Notes under the pieces: model-generated
The model's database searches: none
Told to the model about the DNA's origin: nothing
The model's input: the letters and a program-made list of their open reading frames with translations, nothing else
Position numbers and translations under genes: made by a program
In this document: positions 23,118-31,656 of the stretch, piece by piece
Numbering within the stretch: the stretch's first letter is position 1
How the letters are laid out: the number at the start of each line of letters is the position of its first letter
From: Hyphomicrobiales bacterium
Lineage (GTDB): Bacteria > Pseudomonadota > Alphaproteobacteria > Rhizobiales > Rhizobiaceae
DNA: 35,159 nt
Assembly (NCBI GenBank): GCA_012842935.1
Contig: DUSC01000017.1
Location: 1 to 35,159, forward strand
Direction: 5' to 3'

Positions 23118-26100
23118 ATGCAGATCTGTCCCGGCTGCGGCGTCGGCAATCCCGACGGCCAGAAGTTCTGCGGTAACTGCGGCACGGCACTCGACAGGCC
23201 CCGGCAGGCGGAGGGCGAGCGCAGGTTCGCCACAATCCTCTTCGCCGATGTCGCCAACTCGAGCGCGCTCGCCGAGGGGATGGATCCCGAGGACTGGACG
23301 GCCGTGATGAACGGCGCGTTCTCGCTGATGAACGCGGCCGTCAGCCGCTATGACGGCACGGTGTCGCGGCTCATGGGTGATGCGGTTCTGGCGCTCTTCG
23401 GCGCTCCGATAGCGCATGAGGACGACGCGCTCCGTGCGGTGCGCGCCGGGCTCGACATCCAGGCCGCCGCGCGCGGCTATGGCGAGACGGTGAGGGCGCG
23501 CCACGGGATAGACTTCCGCCTCCGGGTCGGCATTCACTCGGGCAACGCGGTCCTCGCCTTCGTCGGCGACGCCATCCGCACCGAATACACGGCGATGGGC
23601 GATGCGGCCAACGTGGCGGCGCGGCTGCAAGCGGCAGCCGAACCCGGCAGCGTGCTGATCAGCGCCGACACCCACGCGCTGGTGCGCGGGCAGGTCGAGG
23701 CGCGGTCACGCGGGCCGATGGAGATGAAGGGCAAGCAGGCGGCCATCGAGACTTACGAGGCCGTCTCCGTGATCGAGACGCCGCACAAGGGGCGCGGCCT
23801 CGAGGGCCTGTCCTCGCCGATCGTCGGCCGGACGGCCGAGCTCGCCATGCTCGGCGACCGGTTGGCCGGGCTCGGCCGCGGTCAGGGTGCGGTCGTCGCG
23901 ATCGTCGGCGATGCGGGACTCGGCAAGTCGCGGCTTCTCGCTGAGTTCCGTGACGACTGGCAGGGAAGGAGCGACGGGAGCGGGCTCTGGCTCGAAGGTC
24001 GGGCCATCTCCTACGGCCAGTCCATTCCATACCTGCCCTGGCGGCAGATCGCCCGGCAGATCCTCGGCGTCGGCGAGATGGAGCCGGCCGCCGAGGTCCG
24101 CGCCAGCATCGAAGCCTTCTCCGCGGCGCATGGCCTGCCGGAAGCGGACGCGCCGCTCATCGAGACGATGCTCTCGGTCGAAAGCGAGACGAGCCGGGCC
24201 CGCGTGGCCGGGCTGAGCGGCGATGCCGTGGCCGAGGGGATCGGCGGGGCGATGACCGATCTCCTTCAGTCGGTGATGGGTCGCGGCGGCACGGCGCAGC
24301 CGCTGGTGCTGGTCCTCGACGATCTGCACTGGTCCGACAGCGCCAGCATCGAGCTCGTGGGCCAGGTCGCGACGCTGGCGACCTATGCCCCGCTGCTCCT
24401 CGTCTGCGTGATGCGGCCGCATCGCAAGGCGGCGAGCTGGCAGCTGCTCGACAGGCTCGACGCGAGCCTCGGCGGCGATTTCCGGCGGATTGCGCTGGAA
24501 CCCTTGAGCGCGGCCGACGCCGACGTGCTCCTCGGCAACCTCCTCGACGTGCGCGGCCTGCCGCCGCGGATGCGGGCGCTGATCCTGGAGCGGGCCGACG
24601 GCAACCCGTTCTACATCGAGGAAATACTGCGCTCGCTGATCGGCGGCGGCCAGATCGTCCGCGAAGGCGACCATTGGCGGGCGACGACCGCGATCCTGGA
24701 GACACGCATCCCCGAAACCCTGGCCGGAGTGCTGAGTGCGCGGATCGACCGGCTGCCGGCGCCGACCAAGCGGGTGGCGCAGACCGCCGCCGTCATCGGC
24801 CGCATCTTCCCGCACCGGCTGCTGCAGACCGTCTGCCAGGACGCGCCGGAGAACGAACGGGTCGACCGGGTCGAGCCGCATCTCGCCCAGCTGTCGCTGG
24901 AGCAGCTGGTGCGGGAGCGGACCCGCGACCCCGACCGCGAATACATCTTCAAGCACATCATGACCTGCGAGGCGGCTTACAACCTCCTCCTCCGGTCGCG
25001 CCGCCGGGAGCTCCATGCCCGTACCGGCCGGGCGCTCGAGCGCGAATCCCGCGACCGGGTGGATGAATTTGCCGGCGTCCTCGCGCACCATTTCGCCGAG
25101 GCCGAGGAGTTCGATCTGGCCATCGCCTATTCCCGGCGCGCGGCCGACCGGGCGGCGGCGATCTCGGCTTCGCACGAGGAGCTGCAGCACCGCGAACGCG
25201 TGCTGGCGCTGCTCGCGCGGATGCCGGACCCCGACCCTGCGACGCTGGTCGATTCCACCATCGCGTGGCTCATGGTCCGCCACAAGCTCAACCGCTACGA
25301 GGGGGCGATCGAGGCGATGGAGCGCGCCGTCGCCGCGGCCCGGGAGGCGCAGGACAAGCCGCGGCTGGCCCTCGCCCTTTCCTGGCTCGGCAATGTGCAC
25401 ATGCTGGTCGGCCACCCGACGCGGGGAATTCCCTACGTGCTCGAAAGCCGAGGGCTGGCCGAGGAGATCGGCGACGAGCAACTCATGCTGCTGCCGCTGT
25501 TCGTCTCGACCTTCTTCCTGGCCGACCGCAACCCCGAGGCGGCGGTCGTGGCGCTGAAGGAGGTGATCGAGCTTTCGGCCGCCCACCGGCTCAGCGACGT
25601 GCGCGGCCACGCCATCGCCTCACTGGCGGCCACTCTGGCGCGGCTCGGGCGGTTCCCCGAGGCGCGGGCAGAAATCCGGCGTGCCCTCGCCGCGGAGACC
25701 GAGACCATCTCGCCGGTGAAGAGGGCCGACATCCATATCGGCGTGAGCCACACCTATCTGGAAATGGGCGAATGGGAGAAGGCGGCCGAGCACGGCCGCA
25801 TCGGCGCCGAGCTTGCCGGCAAGGCGAACGGGTTCGAATGCGTCTGCGCCGCCTATTTCGGCCTCGGCCGCAGCCATATGGGCCTGCGCCGGATCGAGGA
25901 CTCGCTCGCCGATTTCGAGAAGTCGCTCGCCGCCGCCCGCAATGCCCGGACCGAGGCGATGCAGGTCTTCTCCAACTACATCGCCGGCAACATCGCCGGC
26001 GTTCAGTTCGAACAGGGACAGGCGACCGCGCTCGACCGGATGCGGGAAACGATGAACCTGACCCGCTCGAGCGGCGACGATTTCGGCGCGGCCGTCTTCG

Positions 26101-26354
26101 GGGTTCAGCTCGCCCAGGCCCTGCAGAAGCTCGGCCGGCTGGACGAGGCCGACCAGCTGGTCGCCGACGCGCTGGCGCTCTTCCGCGAGCGCCACATGGC
26201 ACCCCGCGTCGCCGATACGCTCCAGGTCCTCGCCGATCTGCGCGCGGCGCAGGGCCGCGGCGAGGAGGCCGAGGCGGCGCGGGCCGAGTCGGCCGCCCTC
26301 CGCGCCAGCTTCGAGATCGTGCCCCAAGCCGATGTGCCCGTGGAGGTGGCGTGA
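23118..26354 (+). CDS. Zinc-ribbon / class III nucleotide cyclase / AAA ATPase / TPR protein
   Basis: This 1078-residue soluble protein has four parts. A zinc ribbon has Cys4, Cys7, Cys18 and Cys21 (CPGC...CGNC). A class III cyclase domain spans about 37-215: the metal-binding Asp44 lies in LFADVANSS, Asp88 in RLMGDAVLALFGAP, and the transition-state Asn165 and Arg169 in GDAANVAARL. An AAA_16/STAND ATPase follows, with P-loop GDAGLGKS (264-271) and Walker B VLVLDD (397-402). The second half is made of helical TPR-like repeats (about 690-1050). Arg84 occupies the place of the Lys that selects adenine in many adenylate cyclases, so cAMP is likely but not certain. The TPR/ATPase part probably senses a protein or ligand. 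It is first in an operon with the two genes below. Confidence 0.93.
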   Translation: MQICPGCGVGNPDGQKFCGNCGTALDRPRQAEGERRFATILFADVANSSALAEGMDPEDWTAVMNGAFSLMNAAVSRYDGTVSRLMGDAVLALFGAPIAHEDDALRAVRAGLDIQAAARGYGETVRARHGIDFRLRVGIHSGNAVLAFVGDAIRTEYTAMGDAANVAARLQAAAEPGSVLISADTHALVRGQVEARSRGPMEMKGKQAAIETYEAVSVIETPHKGRGLEGLSSPIVGRTAELAMLGDRLAGLGRGQGAVVAIVGDAGLGKSRLLAEFRDDWQGRSDGSGLWLEGRAISYGQSIPYLPWRQIARQILGVGEMEPAAEVRASIEAFSAAHGLPEADAPLIETMLSVESETSRARVAGLSGDAVAEGIGGAMTDLLQSVMGRGGTAQPLVLVLDDLHWSDSASIELVGQVATLATYAPLLLVCVMRPHRKAASWQLLDRLDASLGGDFRRIALEPLSAADADVLLGNLLDVRGLPPRMRALILERADGNPFYIEEILRSLIGGGQIVREGDHWRATTAILETRIPETLAGVLSARIDRLPAPTKRVAQTAAVIGRIFPHRLLQTVCQDAPENERVDRVEPHLAQLSLEQLVRERTRDPDREYIFKHIMTCEAAYNLLLRSRRRELHARTGRALERESRDRVDEFAGVLAHHFAEAEEFDLAIAYSRRAADRAAAISASHEELQHRERVLALLARMPDPDPATLVDSTIAWLMVRHKLNRYEGAIEAMERAVAAAREAQDKPRLALALSWLGNVHMLVGHPTRGIPYVLESRGLAEEIGDEQLMLLPLFVSTFFLADRNPEAAVVALKEVIELSAAHRLSDVRGHAIASLAATLARLGRFPEARAEIRRALAAETETISPVKRADIHIGVSHTYLEMGEWEKAAEHGRIGAELAGKANGFECVCAAYFGLGRSHMGLRRIEDSLADFEKSLAAARNARTEAMQVFSNYIAGNIAGVQFEQGQATALDRMRETMNLTRSSGDDFGAAVFGVQLAQALQKLGRLDEADQLVADALALFRERHMAPRVADTLQVLADLRAAQGRGEEAEAARAESAALRASFEIVPQADVPVEVA

Positions 26355-26355
26355 C

Positions 26356-28047
26356 ATGGAAAAGCCCATCATATTCGCGGTGGATGACGAACCTTCCGTG
26401 CTCGCCGCTGTCGGCCGCGATCTGCGCAAGCGCTACGGTGCCGACTACCGGATCCTGCGGGCGGAATCCGGCGTCGCCGCGCTTGAGGAGCTGCGCGAAA
26501 TCCGGCTCAGGGGCGAGGTGCTGGCGCTCCTCATCGTCGACCAGCGCATGCCGCAGATGACCGGGATCGAGCTTCTGAAGGAGACGCTGTCGCTCTTTCC
26601 GGAGGCCAAGCGCGTGCTGCTCACCGCCTATGCCGATACCGAGGCCGCCATTCGCGCCATCAACGAGGTGAGGCTCGACCACTACCTGATGAAGCCCTGG
26701 CATCCGCCCGAGGAGCTGCTCTTCCCGGTGCTGGACGATCTGCTGGACGACTGGCGTGCCAATTTCCGCCCGGTCTTCGAAGGCGTGCGCGTGATCGGCG
26801 ACCGCTGGGCGGCCGAGGGGCATCTGATCCGCGACTTCCTCGCGCGCAACCTCATCCCCTATCGCTGGCTCGACATCGAGGGCGATGCCGAAGCCGGGGA
26901 ACTGCTGTCGCTTGCCGGTCTCGCCGGCGCGCCGCTGCCCGTCGTCCTCCTGGCCGATGGCAGCACCTTGTCGCGGCCGAGCGTCGCCGAACTGGCGGCC
27001 AGGCTCGGCCTCCATGTCGATGCGGCGGCCGAAAGCTACGATCTCGTCATCGTCGGCGCCGGTCCGGCGGGGCTGGCGGCGGCGGTCTACGGCGCCTCCG
27101 AAGGGCTGAGAACGCTGCTGATCGAGCGCGAGGCGCCGGGCGGCCAGGCCGGGACCAGCTCGGCCATCGAGAACTACCTCGGCTTCCCCGCCGGCCTCAG
27201 CGGCGGCGATCTCGCGCGCCGCGCCGTGGCGCAGGCGAGGCGCTTCGGGGTGGAAATCCTGGCGCCGATGGAGGCGGTCTCGCTGGCGACCGAGAACGGC
27301 TACCACAGGGTCGGCCTGTCGAACGGCGCCAGCGTGACCACGCAGGCGCTGGTGGTGACCACCGGCGTTCAATACCGGATGCTGGACGTGCCCGGCGCCG
27401 ACCGGCTCGCCGGTGCGGGGCTTTACTACGGCGCCGCGATCACCGAGGCGCTGGGGGTCAAGGGAGAGGACGTCTTCGTCGTCGGCGCCGGCAATTCGGC
27501 CGGGCAGGCGGCGCTCCATCTCGCCCGCTATGCGTCGCGGGTCACCATGCTGGTGCGCGGCAAGTCGCTCGGCGAATCGATGTCGCAATATCTGATCGAC
27601 CGGCTTGAGCGCACCGAGAACGTCGTCATCCGCACCCGCGCCTCGATCACGGAACTGCACGGCGACACCCGGCTCGAGGAGATATCGGTCGTCGACGCCG
27701 ACAGCGGCGCCGTCACGCGGGAGCCGGCGCGGGCCGTCTTCGTCTTCATCGGGGCGGCACCGCGCACGGAATGGCTGGGCAAGGCGCTGCGTACCGACGC
27801 GCACGGCTTCGCGCTGACCGGCGTCGACCTCGAGGCCGAGGGCGGGGCACTGCCGGGCGGCTGGCCCCTTGCGCGCAAGCCCTTCTGGCTCGAGACGAAC
27901 GTGCCCGGCATCTTCGTCGCCGGCGACCTGCGACATCGCTCGATCAAGCGCATCGCCTCGGCCGTCGGCGAGGGGGCGATGGCGGTGCAGTTCGTGCACC
28001 AGCATCTGAGCGGGGCGGCGCTGCCGCTGGCGCCGGCCAGGACTTGA
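26356..28047 (+). CDS. Response-regulator receiver fused to thioredoxin-reductase-like flavoprotein
   Basis: This 563-residue protein begins with a receiver domain (1-125): acidic pocket Asp10-Asp11, phospho-acceptor Asp62 in LLIVDQRMPQMTG, Thr90 and Lys113 (LMKPW). Residues about 140-222 look like a degenerate glutaredoxin-type fold. The rest resembles thioredoxin reductase: FAD motif GAGPAG (234-239), GGQAGTSSAIENYLGFP, NAD(P)H motif VVGAGNSAG (375-383), and the C-terminal FAD motif GIFVAGDLRHRS. The redox CxxC expected near 359-362 reads GAAI, and no Cys occurs anywhere in the protein, so it cannot reduce disulfides in the usual way. GGAGG lies nine bases before ATG 26356, one base after the cyclase stop. 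Confidence 0.93.
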   Translation: MEKPIIFAVDDEPSVLAAVGRDLRKRYGADYRILRAESGVAALEELREIRLRGEVLALLIVDQRMPQMTGIELLKETLSLFPEAKRVLLTAYADTEAAIRAINEVRLDHYLMKPWHPPEELLFPVLDDLLDDWRANFRPVFEGVRVIGDRWAAEGHLIRDFLARNLIPYRWLDIEGDAEAGELLSLAGLAGAPLPVVLLADGSTLSRPSVAELAARLGLHVDAAAESYDLVIVGAGPAGLAAAVYGASEGLRTLLIEREAPGGQAGTSSAIENYLGFPAGLSGGDLARRAVAQARRFGVEILAPMEAVSLATENGYHRVGLSNGASVTTQALVVTTGVQYRMLDVPGADRLAGAGLYYGAAITEALGVKGEDVFVVGAGNSAGQAALHLARYASRVTMLVRGKSLGESMSQYLIDRLERTENVVIRTRASITELHGDTRLEEISVVDADSGAVTREPARAVFVFIGAAPRTEWLGKALRTDAHGFALTGVDLEAEGGALPGGWPLARKPFWLETNVPGIFVAGDLRHRSIKRIASAVGEGAMAVQFVHQHLSGAALPLAPART

Positions 28048-28053
28048 GCCGGC

Positions 28054-29493
28054 GTGTCCACGGTCAGCGCCCAGTTTCGCCGGTTGCAGGAGTTCATCGG
28101 CAGGCTGCCTCTCTTCTCTGGTCTGTCGCTGGCCGACATCGAGCAGCTCTGCCGCTCCGCCACGCTGACCCGCCTGCCGCCCGGCACGCGGTTCATCCGC
28201 GAGGGCGATCCGGGGGATTCGCTCTTCCTGGTGCTCTCCGGCAAGATCGAGATCTCCAAGCGCGAAGGCGAGCAGGACGTGCTCCTCGCGGTGCGCGGCC
28301 CCGGCGAGGTCGTCGGCGAGATGTCGCTCCTCGAGCAGTCGCCGCGTGCGGCCTCGGCCGACACGGTGGAGCCGACCGAGCTGCTCGAGATCGGGCAGGA
28401 AGCGTTCCGCAGGCTCCTCGAGCGCAGTCCCGCACTGGCGGCCTCGATTCTCAGGATCATGGCCGGCCGGCTGCGCAGTACCGAAGCCTCCCTGATGCAG
28501 CAGGAAAAGCTCGCCTCGCTCGGGACGCTGGCGGCGGGTCTCGCCCACGAGCTCAACAACCCGGCCGCCGCGATCCAGCGCAGCAGCCTGGTGCTGCGCG
28601 CTTCCTTCGAGACCTGGCGGCAGAAGACGCTCGACCTGCACAAGCAGCCCCTCAGCGCCGAAGAGCGGGCGGAGCTGATGCGGATCGAGAGCCAGATTCT
28701 CGCGGGCCGCCCGCCCGCCACCTCCGCGGTCGCCGCGAACCGCGAGGAAGATGCGCTGATCGACCTGCTCGAAGAGCTCGGTCTCGCCGAGCCCTGGGAG
28801 ATGGCGCCGCCGCTCGTCGCCTATGGCTGGAACGTCGCCCGTGTCGCGCCGCTGCGCGCGGCCTTCTCGCCGCAGGTCCTTCGCCTCGGTCTCGAATGGC
28901 TGAGCGCCGGGCTGGCGGTGCAACAGCTCATCGAGGAAATCATGATGGGCTCGGAGACGATCTCGCGGATCGTGCGGGCGGTGAAGTCCTATGCCTATCT
29001 CGACCAGGCGCCGGTCAAGACCGTCGACATTACCGCCGGCATCGAGGACACACTGATGATCCTGCACCACAAGATCAAGAACGGCGTCACCGTGCACCGC
29101 GACTTCGCGCCCGACCTGCCCCTGGTCGAGGCCTATGCCGGCGAACTCAACCAGGTCTGGACCAACCTCATCGACAATGCGGTGCAGGCGATGGAGGGCA
29201 AGGGCGAGCTCGATCTGCGCGTCCGCCCGGTGGGCGAGATGGTCGAGGTCAGGATCGCGGATGACGGCCCGGGCATCCCGCCAGAGCTTCAGGCGCGCAT
29301 CTTCGATCCCTTCTTCACCACCAAGCCGCAGGGCGTGGGCACGGGGCTCGGCCTGCACATCGCGCGCAACATCGTCGTCAACCGCCATCGCGGGCGCATG
29401 AGCGTCGAGTCGCGCCCCGGCCGGACCGAGTTCACGGTGCTCCTGCCCCGCTCCCTGCGGCGCGAAGGCCAGGCGGCCGAAGCCGAGGGCTGA
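28054..29493 (+). CDS. Cyclic-nucleotide-binding sensor histidine kinase
   Basis: This soluble 479-residue protein starts at GTG 28054, six bases after the previous stop. Residues about 15-140 form a cNMP-binding domain with an intact phosphate-binding cassette GEVVGEMSLLEQSPRAASA; Arg98 is the residue that contacts the cyclic phosphate in CRP and PKA. The H box is LAAGLAHELNNPAAAIQ (His165). An insert of about 100 residues separates it from the second helix. The ATPase core follows: NQVWTNLIDNAVQAM, DDGPGIP, FDPFFTTKPQGVGTGLGL. It most likely phosphorylates the receiver of the preceding gene, under control of the cyclic nucleotide made by the first gene. No membrane segment is present. Confidence 0.93.
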   Translation: MSTVSAQFRRLQEFIGRLPLFSGLSLADIEQLCRSATLTRLPPGTRFIREGDPGDSLFLVLSGKIEISKREGEQDVLLAVRGPGEVVGEMSLLEQSPRAASADTVEPTELLEIGQEAFRRLLERSPALAASILRIMAGRLRSTEASLMQQEKLASLGTLAAGLAHELNNPAAAIQRSSLVLRASFETWRQKTLDLHKQPLSAEERAELMRIESQILAGRPPATSAVAANREEDALIDLLEELGLAEPWEMAPPLVAYGWNVARVAPLRAAFSPQVLRLGLEWLSAGLAVQQLIEEIMMGSETISRIVRAVKSYAYLDQAPVKTVDITAGIEDTLMILHHKIKNGVTVHRDFAPDLPLVEAYAGELNQVWTNLIDNAVQAMEGKGELDLRVRPVGEMVEVRIADDGPGIPPELQARIFDPFFTTKPQGVGTGLGLHIARNIVVNRHRGRMSVESRPGRTEFTVLLPRSLRREGQAAEAEG

Positions 29494-29745
29494 CCTCCGG
29501 CCTGCCGGCCTCCGCGCACCCGGAAGGACGCCGCCCCCACTGATGCGAGATCGCCTCGTGCCCCGGCCCGTCCGCAAATCCCGAGGAAGACCTCGGCCTG
29601 CGGTAACGATCCCGTATTACGATTTCTTGGGCCGGGCGTCCGAACCAGGGCAGAAGCTCCCATCTCTTCGGGCGTGCTTTCTTGGTTCGTCGTCGAGGAC
29701 AAATATGCGAACTCTCGCCGTCGTAGAGACCGGCATTGTCCGTGC
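29494..29745. other. 252-bp convergent gap, lower GC
   Basis: This gap separates the cNMP kinase from the convergent methyltransferase and is visibly less GC-rich than its surroundings. A short 73-residue frame crosses it, without recognisable protein character. A 6-bp stem, CCGAGG/CCTCGG, occurs near 29580. I see no gene. Confidence 0.5.
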
Positions 29746-30564
29746 TCAGGCTTCGCAGACGTAGCTGACGGTGCGTATGCGGCGCTCCCGCAAATTGATC
29801 ACCTGGTTGCGGGCCATCGCGGCGAAGTCATTTCCGAGAAAGGCCTGGAAGGTCACCGCCGGGACTGATCCGGCCATTCGCGTCGCCATTTCCTCGAACC
29901 AGCGCTGGCTCTCTTCCGTCGAGTCTTCAACCTTCAGAACCCGGAAGCCGGCATCCGACAGAAGCAGCGGCATGGTATCGGGTGTCGCCAGGTGGCTGAT
30001 GGAGGGCTCGCGCGCCCAAGGCACCGGAAACAGCACATCGCCGCCTTCCCCCTGAAGCACGTCGTACACGACGAAGCGGCCGCCCGGTTTCAATACGCGC
30101 CTGGCCTCCGCATACATGCGGTCCTTGGCGGCGATGTTCATGGCCACATGCATGGTTATGGCCGCGTCGAACACGGCATCGGCGAAGGGCAGGCTGGTCG
30201 CATCACCCTGTCGGAAGGCGACCCGGTCCGAGAGACCAACCCAACCGCTGAGCGCCGCCGCGGCATCGCAGAACTCTTGCGTCAGGTCGACGCCCGTCAC
30301 ATGGCAGCCAAAGGTTTCGGCGATCGTCCGCGCCGGCCCTCCGAGCCCACTGCCGATGTCGAGCACATCGGATGAGGGGCCGAGATTCAGGTACCCTGCC
30401 AGTTCGAGTGTCGCCTTGCGGCCGCGGATGTGGAACTCGTCGACGGTCGCGAGGTCTGCCGTGGTGAGCCTGTCCATTTCCTTGCCGGCCTTGCGCAGCT
30501 TGTCGGCGATCACATTGGAAAGGTCGCCGCTGCCGCGATAGTGACTTTCCACGGCATCGATCAT
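29746..30564 (-). CDS. Sarcosine/dimethylglycine-type SAM methyltransferase
   Basis: This 272-residue protein carries SAM motif I VLDIGSGLGGPART (about 67-80), an acidic strand 2 end (VTGVDLTQEF), QGDATSLPFADAVFDAA and the post-III region LKPGGRFVVYDVLQGEGGD. The full-length pattern, including the Arg-rich helix RGRKATLELAGYLNLG, resembles the sarcosine/dimethylglycine N-methyltransferase (glycine betaine synthesis) and related ubiE/type 11 families. The true substrate is uncertain. ATG 30564 has GGGAGGGG upstream. It is probably transcribed alone from the 318-bp region before it. Confidence 0.83.
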   Translation of the reverse strand: MIDAVESHYRGSGDLSNVIADKLRKAGKEMDRLTTADLATVDEFHIRGRKATLELAGYLNLGPSSDVLDIGSGLGGPARTIAETFGCHVTGVDLTQEFCDAAAALSGWVGLSDRVAFRQGDATSLPFADAVFDAAITMHVAMNIAAKDRMYAEARRVLKPGGRFVVYDVLQGEGGDVLFPVPWAREPSISHLATPDTMPLLLSDAGFRVLKVEDSTEESQRWFEEMATRMAGSVPAVTFQAFLGNDFAAMARNQVINLRERRIRTVSYVCEA

Positions 30565-30882
30565 GACCGCCCCTCCCACTCGCTCGCCAGCCGAGCACCT
30601 TCCGTCCAGGTTCCTGACCGGTTCGATGAAGCATACTGGCATGTCCAGGCTGACCCGCCAACTGCCCTCTCGAAACGCGGATCCGAAGACCTGGATCATG
30701 GACCCGCGGGACTTGCGATGACGTGGCGATGCCCGGTCTCGTCTTTCCGAGCGGCGACGGCGCGGTCCGTTCGCTCTTTCCGGATCGCCGCGGTCCGCGC
30801 GGTCCCTGCTCCCGCGGAGGCCCAATCCGCACGCTGCCGGCATGGAGCCTGCGCCCCGTCCTGCGCCCGGGCCTTCCGGTCG
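30565..30882. other. 318-bp region upstream of the methyltransferase
   Basis: The gap lies between the SDR stop and the methyltransferase start, both on the minus strand. The methyltransferase frame stays open through most of it, but its Arg-rich content looks like GC-driven noise. A perfect 9-base direct repeat, CCTGCGCCC, occurs at 30848-30856 and 30860-30868. I found no convincing promoter or gene. Confidence 0.5.
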
Positions 30883-31656
30883 TCAGACCGCCCTGTTGTG
30901 AGTCGGGGATCGTCCGCCGCCGTCAGCGACGAGCACGGCGCCGGTGACGAACGAGGCCTCGTCCGAGGCGAGGAACAGGCAGCAGGAGGCGATTTCCTCC
31001 GGTTCCGCCACGCGCCTCAGCGCAATGCGGCCGGTGAGCGCGGCGAACTCGGCCTCGGCCGTCGTGCCGTTCAGCCGCGCCGCCTCGGCCATTTCCCATT
31101 CGCTCATCGGCGTGCGCACCCAGCCGGGCGCGACGGCGTTGGCGCGGATGCCGTCCGGCCCGTGGGCATAGGCCAGCGTGCGCGTGTAGGAGACGAGCGC
31201 CGCCTTGCTGGCGGAATAGGCGGCGTTCACCGGGCTGCCGTTGAAGGCGCCGACCGAGGCGATGTTCACGATCGCGCCGCCGCGCTGCTTGAGGAGGGGC
31301 AGGGCGGCGCGGCAGACCTTCATCGTCCCCGCCGTGTTGACGGCGAAACTGCGTTCCCAGACCTCGTCGGAGAGGCTCTCGGGCACGTCCGGCAGGATGA
31401 TGCCGGCCGCGTTGACCAGGATGTCGAGGCGGCCGTCGCAGGCCTCGACGGCGCGGGCGATGTCGGCTTCCTCGGTGACGCTGCCGTGCACGGCCAGGCC
31501 GCCCGTCGCCGCGGCCGCGGCGTCGAGCGCCTCGCCGCCCAGCCCGAACAGCACCAGCGCAGCCCCTTCGCGCGCGAACCGTTCGGCCGTCGCCCGGCCC
31601 ATGCCGGTGGCGGCGCCCGTCACCAGGGCCCTGCGGCCCGCCAGCCGTCCCGTCAT
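30883..31656 (-). CDS. Short-chain dehydrogenase/reductase (SDR)
   Basis: This 257-residue protein is a classical SDR. The cofactor motif is TGAATGMG (13-20), the NAAG motif lies at 82-85, and the catalytic residues are Ser134, Tyr147 and Lys151 (YSASK). The C-terminal GAVLVADGG is also typical. It oxidises or reduces an alcohol/ketone with NAD(P)H. Its ATG overlaps the stop of the preceding SDR gene (ATGA), so it is last in a coupled operon with an aminotransferase and an aldehyde dehydrogenase. The substrate is unknown. Confidence 0.93.
   Translation of the reverse strand: MTGRLAGRRALVTGAATGMGRATAERFAREGAALVLFGLGGEALDAAAAATGGLAVHGSVTEEADIARAVEACDGRLDILVNAAGIILPDVPESLSDEVWERSFAVNTAGTMKVCRAALPLLKQRGGAIVNIASVGAFNGSPVNAAYSASKAALVSYTRTLAYAHGPDGIRANAVAPGWVRTPMSEWEMAEAARLNGTTAEAEFAALTGRIALRRVAEPEEIASCCLFLASDEASFVTGAVLVADGGGRSPTHNRAV

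Noticed and set aside
25591..29577. Very long minus-strand open frame (over 1300 codons) opposite the cyclase/flavoprotein/kinase genes
   Set aside because: It has no recognisable domain, is rich in Arg/Asp/Gly/His as expected for an antisense frame in GC-rich DNA, and lies opposite genes with clear catalytic motifs.
29543..29764. 73-residue plus-strand frame in the gap after the cNMP kinase
   Set aside because: There is no ribosome-binding site or recognisable sequence, and it runs into the end of the convergent methyltransferase gene.
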